The position numbers and the translations under genes were made by a program. Positions 1-7,354 of a stretch of 26,457 bases of DNA are shown here, piece by piece. The notes below the pieces were generated by a model. It made no database searches and was not told where the DNA came from. It worked only from the letters and a program-made list of their open reading frames with translations. Origin of the DNA: an uncultured Marmoricola sp. (lineage in GTDB: Bacteria > Actinomycetota > Actinomycetes > Propionibacteriales > Nocardioidaceae); NCBI RefSeq assembly GCF_943913695.1, contig NZ_CALTZE010000045.1, forward strand, positions 1 to 26,457, given 5' to 3'. The number at the start of each line of letters is the position of its first letter. The first letter of the stretch is position 1.

Positions 1-1806
1 GGTCAGTCCACGCGGCCGAACCCGAGCCAGCTGGCGGCGCAGGGCGTCGGCCGGCCCCCGGCACCGGCGCCCGAGACGATCACCGGCGCCCAGAGCCTGG
101 TCCGTGCCCTGGAGCACGCGGGTGTGACCGAGATCTTCGGCATCCCCGGCGGCGCGATCCTCCCGGCCTACGACCCGCTCTACGACAGCTCGATCCGGCA
201 CATCCTGGTGCGCCACGAGCAGGGCGCCGGCCACGCCGCGCAGGGCTACGCCGCCGCGACCGGCAAGGTGGGCGTCTGCATGGCCACCAGCGGCCCCGGC
301 GCGACCAACCTGGTGACCCCGCTCGCCGACGCCTACATGGACTCCGTGCCGATCGTGGCCATCACCGGCCAGGTCGGCGCCAGCATGATCGGCACCGACG
401 CCTTCCAGGAGGCCGACATCCGCGGCATCACGATGCCGATCACCAAGCACAACTTCCTGGTCACCGACCCGGCCGACATCCCGCGCGTGGTCGCCGAGGC
501 GTTCTACCTCGCCCGCACCGGTCGTCCCGGCCCGGTGCTCGTCGACGTCGCGAAGTCGGCGCTGCAGGCACAGACCACGTTTGCGTGGCCGACCGAGCTG
601 ACCCTGCCCGGCTACCGGCCGGTGACCCGGCCGCACGCCAAGCAGATCCGTGAGGCGACCCGCGCGATGCTCGAGGCGCGCAAGCCCGTGCTCTACGTCG
701 GCGGCGGCGTGATCCGCGCCGGTGCGGCCCAGGAGCTGCGCACCCTGGCCGAGCTGACCGGGATGCCGGTGGTCACCACCTTGATGGCCCGCGGGGCCTT
801 CCCCGACAGCCACCCGCAGCACCTCGGCATGCCCGGCATGCACGGCACGGTGGCCGCGGTCGCGGCGCTGCAGAAGAGCGACCTGATCATCAGCCTCGGA
901 GCGCGCTTCGACGACCGCGTGACCGGCAACCTCGACTCCTTCGCCCCCGGAGCCAAGGTGATCCACGCCGACATCGACCCCGCGGAGATCGGCAAGAACC
1001 GCGCCGTCGACGTGCCCATCGTCGGCGACGCGCGCGACGTCATCGCCGACCTGGTGGTCGCGCTGCAGGCCGAGGCGGAGGCAGGGCGCACCGGCGACTA
1101 CGAGGGCTGGGTGGCCTTCCTCGCCGGCACCAAGCAGAAGTACCCGCTGGGCTACGACGCCCCGGCCGAGGGCCTGGCACCGCAGTACGTCATCGAGCGG
1201 CTCTCGGCGATCGCCGGCCCCGAGGCCGTCTACGTCTCCGGCGTCGGGCAGCACCAGATGTGGGCGGCGCACTTCGTGCAGTACGAGCACCCCAACACCT
1301 GGATCAACTCCGGCGGTCTCGGCACCATGGGCTACGCCGTCCCCGCCGCGATGGGCGCCAAGGTCGCCCGTCCCGAGGCCACGGTCTGGGCCGTCGACGG
1401 CGACGGCTGCTTCCAGATGACCAACCAGGAGCTCGCCACCTGCACCCTGGAGGGCATCCCGATCAAGATCGCGCTCATCAACAACGAGTCGCTCGGCATG
1501 GTGCGGCAGTGGCAGACGCTCTTCTACGAGGGTCGCTACTCCAACACCGACCTCCACTCCAAGCGGGTCCCCGACTTCGTCAAGCTCGCCGAGGCCTACG
1601 GCGCGGTGGGCCTCGCGTGCGAGGACCCCAGCGACGTCGACGCCACCATCGCCAAGGCGATGGAGATCAACGACGTGCCCGTGGTGATCGACTTCCGGGT
1701 CGAGCGCGACGCCATGGTGTGGCCGATGGTCGCCGCCGGCACCAGCAACGACGACATCAAGTACGCGCGGGACCTGGCGCCCGAGTTCGAGGAGGACGAC
1801 CTGTGA
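1..1806 (+). CDS. ilvB: Acetolactate synthase large (catalytic) subunit, 5' end cut off by the window
   Basis: Condenses two pyruvates to acetolactate, or pyruvate with 2-oxobutyrate to acetohydroxybutyrate, the first shared step of Val/Leu/Ile synthesis. The reading frame is open from base 1, so the GTG at 124 is an internal Val codon and not the start. 601 codons are visible, close to the usual full length, so only a short N-terminus should be missing. Family landmarks: the N-terminal TPP-domain stretch TEIFGIPGGAILP, the catalytic-Glu region RHEQGAGHAAQGYA, a central FAD-type domain (SLGARFDDRVTGNLDSF) and the C-terminal TPP/Mg motif GDGCFQMTNQEL continuing to ALINN. The stop codon overlaps the ilvN start (GTGA), which implies translational coupling. 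Any promoter or leader lies upstream of the window. Confidence 0.97.
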   Translation, partial: GQSTRPNPSQLAAQGVGRPPAPAPETITGAQSLVRALEHAGVTEIFGIPGGAILPAYDPLYDSSIRHILVRHEQGAGHAAQGYAAATGKVGVCMATSGPGATNLVTPLADAYMDSVPIVAITGQVGASMIGTDAFQEADIRGITMPITKHNFLVTDPADIPRVVAEAFYLARTGRPGPVLVDVAKSALQAQTTFAWPTELTLPGYRPVTRPHAKQIREATRAMLEARKPVLYVGGGVIRAGAAQELRTLAELTGMPVVTTLMARGAFPDSHPQHLGMPGMHGTVAAVAALQKSDLIISLGARFDDRVTGNLDSFAPGAKVIHADIDPAEIGKNRAVDVPIVGDARDVIADLVVALQAEAEAGRTGDYEGWVAFLAGTKQKYPLGYDAPAEGLAPQYVIERLSAIAGPEAVYVSGVGQHQMWAAHFVQYEHPNTWINSGGLGTMGYAVPAAMGAKVARPEATVWAVDGDGCFQMTNQELATCTLEGIPIKIALINNESLGMVRQWQTLFYEGRYSNTDLHSKRVPDFVKLAEAYGAVGLACEDPSDVDATIAKAMEINDVPVVIDFRVERDAMVWPMVAAGTSNDDIKYARDLAPEFEEDDL

Positions 1807-2330
1807 GCACGCACACGCTCTCGGTGCTGGTCGAGGACAAGCCCGGTGTGCTGGCGCGCATCGCCGGCCTCTTCAGCCGCCGCGGCTTCAACATCGACTC
1901 CCTGGCCGTGGGCCGCACCGAGCACCCCGGCATCTCCCGGATGACGATCGTGGTCAGCGTCGAGGGGCTGCCGCTCGAGCAGGTCACCAAGCAGCTCAAC
2001 AAGCTGGTCGAGGTCGTCAAGATCGTCGAGCTCGAGCCCAGCGACGCGGTGGAGCGCCAGCTGCTCATGGTGAAGGTCAAGGCCGACGCCTCCTCGCGCA
2101 GCCACGTGCTCGACGCCGTCCAGCTCTTCCGTGCCAAGGTCGTCGACGTCGCGCCCGACGCCGTGACCATCCAGCTCACCGGCAACAACGGCAAGGTCAA
2201 CGACTTCCTCGCCGTCCTGGAGCCCCTGGGCATCCGCGAGCTCGTCCAGTCCGGTGTCATCGGCATCGGCCGCGGCTCGCGCAGCATCACCGAGAAGACC
2301 CTGCGCCCGGTCCCCGTGCCGGTCGCCTGA
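1803..2330 (+). CDS. ilvN: Acetolactate synthase small (regulatory) subunit
   Basis: Regulatory partner of IlvB; in this family it activates the large subunit and confers feedback inhibition by valine. 175 residues, typical for the short actinobacterial form. An N-terminal ACT domain (TLSVLVEDKPGVLARIAGLF, then RRGFNIDSL, residues about 4-80) is followed by a C-terminal ALS small-subunit domain ending near GVIGIGRGSRSI. The GTG start lies inside the ilvB stop region (GTGA, 4-nt overlap), fixing the start and implying co-translation with ilvB. ilvC follows after 41 nt, making an ilvBNC operon. Confidence 0.97.
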   Translation: MSTHTLSVLVEDKPGVLARIAGLFSRRGFNIDSLAVGRTEHPGISRMTIVVSVEGLPLEQVTKQLNKLVEVVKIVELEPSDAVERQLLMVKVKADASSRSHVLDAVQLFRAKVVDVAPDAVTIQLTGNNGKVNDFLAVLEPLGIRELVQSGVIGIGRGSRSITEKTLRPVPVPVA

Positions 2331-2371
2331 GCCGACGTACCCCCTGAGAAACAACCGAAGGAGAAGCCCCC

Positions 2372-3400
2372 GTGGCTGAGATGTTCTACGACGACGACGC
2401 CGACCTGTCCCTGATCCAGGGCAAGAACGTGGCCGTGATCGGCTACGGCTCGCAGGGTCACGCCCACGCGCTCTCGCTGCGCGACAGCGGCGTCGACGTG
2501 CGCGTCGGCCTGCAGCCCGGCTCCAAGAGCCGCGCCAAGGCCGAGGCCGAGGGCCTGCGCGTCGTCACCCCGGCCGAGGCGGCCGAGGAGTCCGACGTGA
2601 TCGTGATCCTCGCCCCCGACCAGCACCAGCGGAAGCTCTACGCCGAGGAGATCGAGCCGCAGCTGGCCCCCGGCGACACCCTGGTCTTCGGCCACGGATT
2701 CAACATCCGCTTCGGCTACATCACCCCGCCCGAGGGCGTCGACGTCTTCATGGTCGCCCCCAAGGGCCCCGGCCACCTCGTGCGCCGGGAGTACGTCGAC
2801 GGCCGCGGCGTCCCCGTGCTCGTCGCCGTGGAGAAGGACCCGTCGGGCCAGACCTGGCCGCTCGCGCTCTCCTACGCCAAGGCGATCGGCGGCCTGCGCG
2901 CCGGCGGCATCAAGACCACCTTCACCGAGGAGACCGAGACCGACCTGTTCGGCGAGCAGGCCGTGCTCTGCGGCGGCGCCTCGCAGCTGGTGCAGTACGG
3001 CTTCGAGGTGCTGACCGAGGCCGGCTACCAACCCGAGGTCGCCTACTTCGAGTGCCTCCACGAGCTCAAGCTCATCGTCGACCTGATGTATGAGGGCGGC
3101 ATCGCCAAGCAGCGCTGGTCGGTCTCCGACACCGCCGAGTTCGGCGACTACGTCTCCGGCCCCCGCGTCATCACCCCGCAGGTCAAGGCCAACATGGTCG
3201 AGGTGCTCGAGGACATCAAGAACGGCGCCTTCGCCGAGCGCTTCATCACCGACCAGGACAACGGCTCCCCGGAGTTCACCAAGTTCCGCGCCGAGGCCGA
3301 GCAGCACCCCATCGAGACCACCGGCCGCGAGCTCCGCAAGCTGATGGCCTGGGTGAAGTCGCACGACTCCGACTACGTCGAGGGCACCTCGGCCCGCTGA
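2372..3400 (+). CDS. ilvC: Ketol-acid reductoisomerase, class I, NADP-dependent
   Basis: Mg- and NADPH-dependent isomerisation and reduction of acetolactate or acetohydroxybutyrate, second step of Val/Leu/Ile synthesis. 342 residues, the normal class I (short) length. The Rossmann motif GYGSQG is at residues 24-29. The knotted C-terminal domain shows the metal ligands D191 and E195 (in ETDLFGEQ), E227 and E231 (in FECLHELKL) and the substrate Ser252 in SVSDTAEFGDY. The substrate-side loop reads FGHGFNIRFG where FSHGFNIHFG is more usual, a mild variant. GTG start with AGGAGA at 2359-2364. Last gene of ilvBNC; a long inverted repeat follows at 3410-3445. Confidence 0.97.
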   Translation: MAEMFYDDDADLSLIQGKNVAVIGYGSQGHAHALSLRDSGVDVRVGLQPGSKSRAKAEAEGLRVVTPAEAAEESDVIVILAPDQHQRKLYAEEIEPQLAPGDTLVFGHGFNIRFGYITPPEGVDVFMVAPKGPGHLVRREYVDGRGVPVLVAVEKDPSGQTWPLALSYAKAIGGLRAGGIKTTFTEETETDLFGEQAVLCGGASQLVQYGFEVLTEAGYQPEVAYFECLHELKLIVDLMYEGGIAKQRWSVSDTAEFGDYVSGPRVITPQVKANMVEVLEDIKNGAFAERFITDQDNGSPEFTKFRAEAEQHPIETTGRELRKLMAWVKSHDSDYVEGTSAR

Positions 3401-3409
3401 CCGGCGCCT

Positions 3410-3445
3410 CTCCCGGGGCGGTCGCCGCTTGACCTGCCCCGGGAG
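3410..3445 (+). terminator. Inverted repeat after ilvC, possible terminator or SD-masking hairpin
   Basis: CTCCCGGGG (3410-3418) and CCCCGGGAG (3437-3445) are perfect 9-nt complements. The stem can extend inward by a C-G and a G-U pair, leaving a loop of about 14 nt. No T-tract follows, so it is not a classical intrinsic terminator. The downstream arm contains GGGAG, the only Shine-Dalgarno-like stretch before the next gene, so the hairpin would also mask that site. Confidence 0.4.
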
Positions 3446-3455
3446 ACTGGTGCGC

Positions 3456-4055
3456 ATGTCCACGTCGTACGCCGCTCCCCGCCGCACCCGACCCGGTCTC
3501 GGCCAGGGGCTGGTCGCGATGGGCGGCCTGCTGGTCGTGATGTGGGGGTTGGAGGTCTTCGACCAGGCCACCCGCAACTCCCTCGACCCGCTCGGCATCG
3601 AGCCGCGCCGCACCGACAGCTTCGACAACTTCCTGTGGGCGCCGTGGCTGCACGGCGACTTCGCCCACCTGGCGTCCAACTCCCTGCCCTTCCTCGTGCT
3701 CGGGGCGCTGGTGGTGATGGACGGCTGGGGCCGCTGGCTCGGCACCACGGCGCTGGTGGTGGTCACCTCGGGGCTGGCGGTGTGGTTGCTCTCGCCGCCC
3801 GGCTCGATCACGCTCGGCGCGAGCGGCGTCGTCTTCGGCTGGCTCACCTACGTGATGCTGCGCGGCTTCTGGACCCGCAGTCCTGGTCAGATCGCCACCG
3901 GGGTGGTGCTCTTCCTCTTCTACGGCGGGATGCTCTGGGGCGTGCTGCCGAGCGCTCCCGGCATCTCCTGGCAGGCCCACCTCGGTGGCGCGATCGGCGG
4001 CGTGGTCGCCGCGAGCCTGGCGCGGCCGAGCCGCGCGTCGAGCACGAGCTGGTGA
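3456..4055 (+). CDS. Rhomboid family intramembrane serine protease
   Basis: Predicted inner-membrane serine protease cleaving transmembrane substrates; the substrate is unknown. About 199 residues with six hydrophobic segments, the minimal rhomboid size. The catalytic Ser is in GASGVVFGW (S123) and the catalytic His in AHLGGAIGG (H175). Residues 66-75 (HGDFAHLASN) match the conserved His/His/Asn pattern of helix 2 that forms the oxyanion region. Start choice is uncertain: ATG 3456 is used, but an in-frame GTG at 3450 sits closer to GGGAG at 3441-3445. The stop overlaps the start of the next gene by GTGA, so the two are coupled. Confidence 0.88.
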   Translation: MSTSYAAPRRTRPGLGQGLVAMGGLLVVMWGLEVFDQATRNSLDPLGIEPRRTDSFDNFLWAPWLHGDFAHLASNSLPFLVLGALVVMDGWGRWLGTTALVVVTSGLAVWLLSPPGSITLGASGVVFGWLTYVMLRGFWTRSPGQIATGVVLFLFYGGMLWGVLPSAPGISWQAHLGGAIGGVVAASLARPSRASSTSW

Positions 4056-4411
4056 ACCGTCCGGTCTTCGTGCTGCACGAGCACCAGAAGCCGTCGCGCC
4101 ACTTCGACCTGCGGCTCGAGGAGGACGGTGTGCTCCGGTCCTGGGCGGTCCCGAGGGGCCTGCCCACCGACCCCTCCCACGACCGGCTCGCGGTGGCGGT
4201 CGACGACCACGACCTCGACCACGCGACCTACACCGACGAGCACAAGACGATCGCCGACGACGGCTGGTGGGAGCTCGAGGACCGCACCGAGCGGCGCTTC
4301 GTCTTCCGCCTCCACGGCCGTGCCGGCGTACGCCGCTTCGCCCTGATCGCCACCGGTGGGTCATCCGGCACGGACTGGCTGCTGCACCTCACCCAGGACC
4401 AGCCGAGCTGA
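4052..4411 (+). CDS. Short LigD-type 3'-phosphoesterase-domain protein
   Basis: 119 residues resembling the phosphoesterase (PE) domain at the N-terminus of bacterial LigD, which trims 3'-phosphate and ribonucleotide ends in non-homologous end joining. Visible family landmarks: FVLHEHQKPSRHFDLRLEEDG then LRSWAVPRGLPTDP and LAVAVDDHDLDHA. By comparison with LigD PE the metal/active-site residues are probably H11, D19 and H53. The stretch after residue 57 seems shorter than in LigD: I do not see the usual GEYGAG-like motif, so activity is uncertain. No Ku or ligase gene is nearby. The GTG start overlaps the rhomboid stop. It ends 18 nt from the convergent ABC permease. Confidence 0.75.
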   Translation: MNRPVFVLHEHQKPSRHFDLRLEEDGVLRSWAVPRGLPTDPSHDRLAVAVDDHDLDHATYTDEHKTIADDGWWELEDRTERRFVFRLHGRAGVRRFALIATGGSSGTDWLLHLTQDQPS

Positions 4412-4429
4412 CCCTTGCGCGACCTCGCG

Positions 4430-5251
4430 CTACTTCACCTCCGACCGCAGGGTCACCACCGTGCCCACGAGGAGGGGCAGGGCGAGCCACAGCAGCCCGG
4501 TGACGCCGAGCTGGGCCCACTGCTCCGCGGTGGGGACGGCGTCGTAGAGCCGCGAGGCGGCCAGGTTGAAGTCGACCCACGGCTGCAGGTCGCGGAACCA
4601 GCCCTGGAACGCGGCGAGCAGCCCGAAGAGCGTCGGCAGCACGAAGGCGTAGACGAAGTAGCCCACGATCGCCGCTGCCGAGGAGCGGAAGAGCAGGCCG
4701 AGCATGAAGCCGACCGCGACGCTGAGGTTCATCGCCAGCAGGATCCGCAGGAAGGTGCCGACCGACATGTCCCAGACGGGGTCGACGCCGGCGATGGCGG
4801 CGCCCGCGAGGTTGCCCACCGCGCCGATGGCGAAGGCGAGCAGGGTGCCGGTGACGCCGACGACCGCCACCCCGAGCCCCTTGGCGAGCAGCACGCGACC
4901 GCGGCGCGGGGCCAGGGTGAAGGTGGTCAGGCCGCTGCGCTGGCTCCACTCGCTGGTGACCGAGAGGATCGCGATGACGGGCAGCACCACGGTCATCGGG
5001 AAGCCGAGCGCGGTGCCGAACGTGTCGAAGGTGATGGCCGAGTCGGGGGCCCAGGCGACCACTGCGGCGGAGGCCAGCACCGCGCTGAGGCCGATGCTGG
5101 CCATCAGCCAGAAACCGGCGCGGGTGTCGAACATCTTGCGCAGCTCCACGGCCACCAGCCGTGGCAGCCGGATCGGGGCGATGTCGGTGCGGGGGCGGGC
5201 CAGCACGGGTCCGCTGGGAGTGACGGTGGTGCCGGTGACGGTGGTGCTCAT
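4430..5251 (-). CDS. ABC-2 type transporter permease
   Basis: 273 residues with a hydrophilic N-terminus (about 35 residues) followed by about six membrane segments, e.g. GFWLMASIGLSAVLASAAVV, FPMTVVLPVIAILSV and AIVGYFVYAFVLPTLFGLLAA. The motif SVTSEWSQRSGLTTFTLAPRR between segments 2 and 3 is typical of ABC-2 permeases paired with CcmA-like ATPases; here AP RR replaces the commoner P.R/SR pattern. The ATG overlaps the stop of the ATPase gene (ATGA), so both are translated from one mRNA. The substrate cannot be told; such pairs often serve in drug or antibiotic efflux. Confidence 0.87.
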   Translation of the reverse strand: MSTTVTGTTVTPSGPVLARPRTDIAPIRLPRLVAVELRKMFDTRAGFWLMASIGLSAVLASAAVVAWAPDSAITFDTFGTALGFPMTVVLPVIAILSVTSEWSQRSGLTTFTLAPRRGRVLLAKGLGVAVVGVTGTLLAFAIGAVGNLAGAAIAGVDPVWDMSVGTFLRILLAMNLSVAVGFMLGLLFRSSAAAIVGYFVYAFVLPTLFGLLAAFQGWFRDLQPWVDFNLAASRLYDAVPTAEQWAQLGVTGLLWLALPLLVGTVVTLRSEVK

Positions 5252-6147
5252 GCTGCGACTCCTTCTCGTTGCGACGACGCGGTGAGCTCGAGGAACATCT
5301 CCTCCAGGCCGGCGCCGTCGGCGGCCCGCAGCTCGCTGAGGGGTACGCCGGCGCGCAGCGCCAGCTCGCCGACGTGGTCGGCGTCGTCCTGGACCAGCAC
5401 GGTGCCGTCCGGGGTGATCGTGTGCTCGACACCGGCCGCGGTGAGCGAGGCGACCAGGCCCTCGCGGTCCCGGGTGCGTACGACGGTGCCGGCGCCGGCC
5501 AGCAGCTCGGCCTTGCTGCCCTGTGCCACGATCCGGCCGTTGCCGATCACGACGAGGTCGTCGGCGATGACCTCGATCTCGTGCAGCAGGTGCGAGGAGA
5601 GCAGCACGGTGCCGCCCTGGTCGGCGTAGGTCCGGAGCAGGTCACGCATCCAGCGGATGCCCGCGGGGTCCAGGCCGTTGGCCGGCTCGTCGAGCACCAG
5701 CACCCGCGGGTCGCCGATGAGCGCGGTGGCGATGCCGAGGCGCTGGCGCATGCCCAGGGAGTAGTTGCGCACCCGTCGGCACGACTCGTCCTCGGAGAGC
5801 CCCACCCGCTCGAGCATCTCGTCGACGCGGGCGCGCGGCAGACCCATGGTCGCCGCGGCCACCCCGAGGATCTCGCGGCCCGTGCGTCCGGCGTGCTGCG
5901 CGGAGGCGTCCAGCAGGACGCCCACCTCGCGGCCGGGGTTGGGCAGGTCGGCGAAGCGGCGCCCGTCGACCAGCGCCGTGCCGGACCCGGCGGGGGTGAG
6001 GCCCGCGAGGATCCGCAGCGTCGTGGACTTGCCGGCGCCGTTGGGGCCGAGGAAGCCGGTGACCCGCCCCGGCTCGGCGGTGAACGTGACGTGGTCGACC
6101 GCGGTGAAGCGGCCGTAGCTCTTGGTGAGCGACTCGATCGTGATCAT
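5248..6147 (-). CDS. ABC transporter ATP-binding protein
   Basis: 299 residues, the ATPase partner of the downstream permease. Walker A GPNGAGKST is near residue 34, the ABC signature reads YSLGMRQRLG, and Walker B is VLVLDEPANGLDP followed by the LLSSHLLHEIE switch His region. The C-terminal ~80 residues (RTRDREGLVASLTAAG...) match the accessory tail found in CcmA/BcrA-like multidrug ATPases. The start ATG lacks a clear Shine-Dalgarno; an upstream gene on the same strand ends 87 nt away. Transport direction is likely export by family. Confidence 0.9.
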   Translation of the reverse strand: MITIESLTKSYGRFTAVDHVTFTAEPGRVTGFLGPNGAGKSTTLRILAGLTPAGSGTALVDGRRFADLPNPGREVGVLLDASAQHAGRTGREILGVAAATMGLPRARVDEMLERVGLSEDESCRRVRNYSLGMRQRLGIATALIGDPRVLVLDEPANGLDPAGIRWMRDLLRTYADQGGTVLLSSHLLHEIEVIADDLVVIGNGRIVAQGSKAELLAGAGTVVRTRDREGLVASLTAAGVEHTITPDGTVLVQDDADHVGELALRAGVPLSELRAADGAGLEEMFLELTASSQREGVAA

Positions 6148-6203
6148 GGACCGCAGCGTCGTACGCCGCGGCAGCCTGCGGCATCGGGTGACCCCTGGGG
6201 ATC

Positions 6204-6236
6204 GACCCTGAGTCGACCCCGGGGTGGGTCAGGGTC
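6204..6236 (-). promoter_or_regulatory. Inverted repeat between small membrane gene and ABC ATPase gene
   Basis: GACCCTGA (6204-6211) and TCAGGGTC (6229-6236) are perfect 8-nt complements with a 17-nt spacer. One arm covers the stop codon of the gene ending at 6235. It may form a hairpin after that gene or act as an operator for the ABC pair downstream; there is no T-tract to decide. Confidence 0.3.
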
Positions 6237-6519
6237 AGCCGGCGGGTGCGAAGGTCAGCGCCCGCACCCCGCCGCGGACGAGGAAGCAGAAGGCGCCGGC
6301 GCCGAGCAGCGCCGGGGCCGGGTCCGAGTCGCCGGGGCCACCGCCGGTGACACCGGTGGCCAGGACGGCCATGGCGATGAGGAGGGCCACGGCGGAGACG
6401 ATGTCCAGCACCCCCGTGTGCAGCAGCAGCTCGCCGCGGCGTACTCCCTCGCGCTGACGCTCGGTGCGGCGTCCCTCGGGGATGCTTCCGGGCGACTCCG
6501 ACGTCTCCTTGGTCGTCAT
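6235..6519 (-). CDS. Small membrane protein, two predicted TM segments
   Basis: 94 residues. A charged N-terminal half (ERQREGVRRGE, residues about 19-29) is followed by two hydrophobic segments: LHTGVLDIVSAVALLIAMAV (about 33-52) and ALLGAGAFCFLVRGGVRALTF near the end. I do not recognise a family. Coding is supported by the GC-rich third positions, by the absence of another gene in this interval, and by the ATG at 6519 lying just inside a divergent promoter interval with the oxidoreductase at 6579. It is upstream of and co-oriented with the ABC pair, but linkage is unproven. Confidence 0.6.
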   Translation of the reverse strand: MTTKETSESPGSIPEGRRTERQREGVRRGELLLHTGVLDIVSAVALLIAMAVLATGVTGGGPGDSDPAPALLGAGAFCFLVRGGVRALTFAPAG

Positions 6520-6578
6520 CTGCCGAGGGTCCCACGCCTGCGCGGGAAGCACAGGGGTATCTGCGGCGTTGCCCCAGC

Positions 6579-7283
6579 ATGCAGATCGAGATCTGGTCCG
6601 ACGTCGTGTGCCCGTGGTGCTACATCGGGACGCGCCGGCTGCAGACCGCCCTGGCCGACTTCCCGCACGCCGACGACGTCGAGGTCGTCTACCGCTCCTT
6701 CCAGCTCGACCCGGGTGCGCCGACGACACCGACCGAGACCGTGGCGGAGTCGCTCGGCCGCAAGTACGGCGGGGGTCCGGCCGCGGGCCAGCAGATGGTC
6801 GACCGGGTGGAGGCGGTCGCCGCCGAGGAGGGGCTGGTCTTCCGGCTGGGCCAGGCCCAGCGCGTGGGCACCGTCGACGCGCACCGGCTGCTGCACCTCG
6901 CCCTCGAGCACGGCCCGGCGACGCAGCGGGCGCTGAAGGAGGCGCTGCTGGCGGCGTACTTCACCGAGGCTGCCAACGTCGCCGACCACGCCGTGCTCCG
7001 CGACCTCGCGGTCGCCACCGGGCTCGACGCCGCCCGGGTCGAGCAGGTCCTCGCCGGCGACGACTACGCCGACGCCGTCGAGGCGGACATACGGCAGGCG
7101 GCGGCCTACGGCGCGACCGGTGTGCCGTTCTTCGTCGTCGACGCGAAGTACGCCGTCTCGGGCGCGCAGCCCGCCGAGACCTTCCGCCAGGTGCTCGACC
7201 GGGCCTGGGCCGACGCGCACCCCGCGCTGCAGACGGTCGGCGGCGACGCCGGGGCCTGCGGCCCCGACGGCTGCGAGATCTGA
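6579..7283 (+). CDS. DsbA family (FrnE-like) thioredoxin-fold oxidoreductase
   Basis: 234 residues. The N-terminal MQIEIWSDVVCPWCYIG has the CPWC active site at residues 11-14, then the helical insertion typical of FrnE/2-hydroxychromene isomerase-like proteins. Near the C-terminus come the cis-Pro region GATGVPFFVVD and AVSGAQPAETF. There is no signal peptide, so it is cytoplasmic, as for FrnE relatives implicated in polyketide or redox chemistry. It ends with ACGPDGCEI, an extra Cys pair commonly seen in actinobacterial members. The role here is unknown. It stands 71 nt upstream of serA, whose own promoter-like TACCCT is in the gap. Confidence 0.9.
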   Translation: MQIEIWSDVVCPWCYIGTRRLQTALADFPHADDVEVVYRSFQLDPGAPTTPTETVAESLGRKYGGGPAAGQQMVDRVEAVAAEEGLVFRLGQAQRVGTVDAHRLLHLALEHGPATQRALKEALLAAYFTEAANVADHAVLRDLAVATGLDAARVEQVLAGDDYADAVEADIRQAAAYGATGVPFFVVDAKYAVSGAQPAETFRQVLDRAWADAHPALQTVGGDAGACGPDGCEI

Positions 7284-7354
7284 GCCGACCGGGCTACCCT
7301 GGCGCACGCGCACAGCGTCGTGCGGACTCACCACTTCCTCCTGTCAGGAGCGCC

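Noticed and set aside
124..126. GTG 124 as the ilvB start
   Set aside because: The frame is open to base 1 and the residues before 124 (TGAQSLVRALEHAGV) match the usual IlvB N-terminus.
1757..3847. 696-residue open frame on the minus strand across ilvN, ilvC and beyond
   Set aside because: It is the mirror of well-supported genes on the plus strand; long antisense frames are expected at this GC content and the translation shows no domain.
6148..6234. Intrinsic terminator before the ABC operon
   Set aside because: An inverted repeat exists but there is no T-tract on the minus strand; left as a low-confidence regulatory repeat only.
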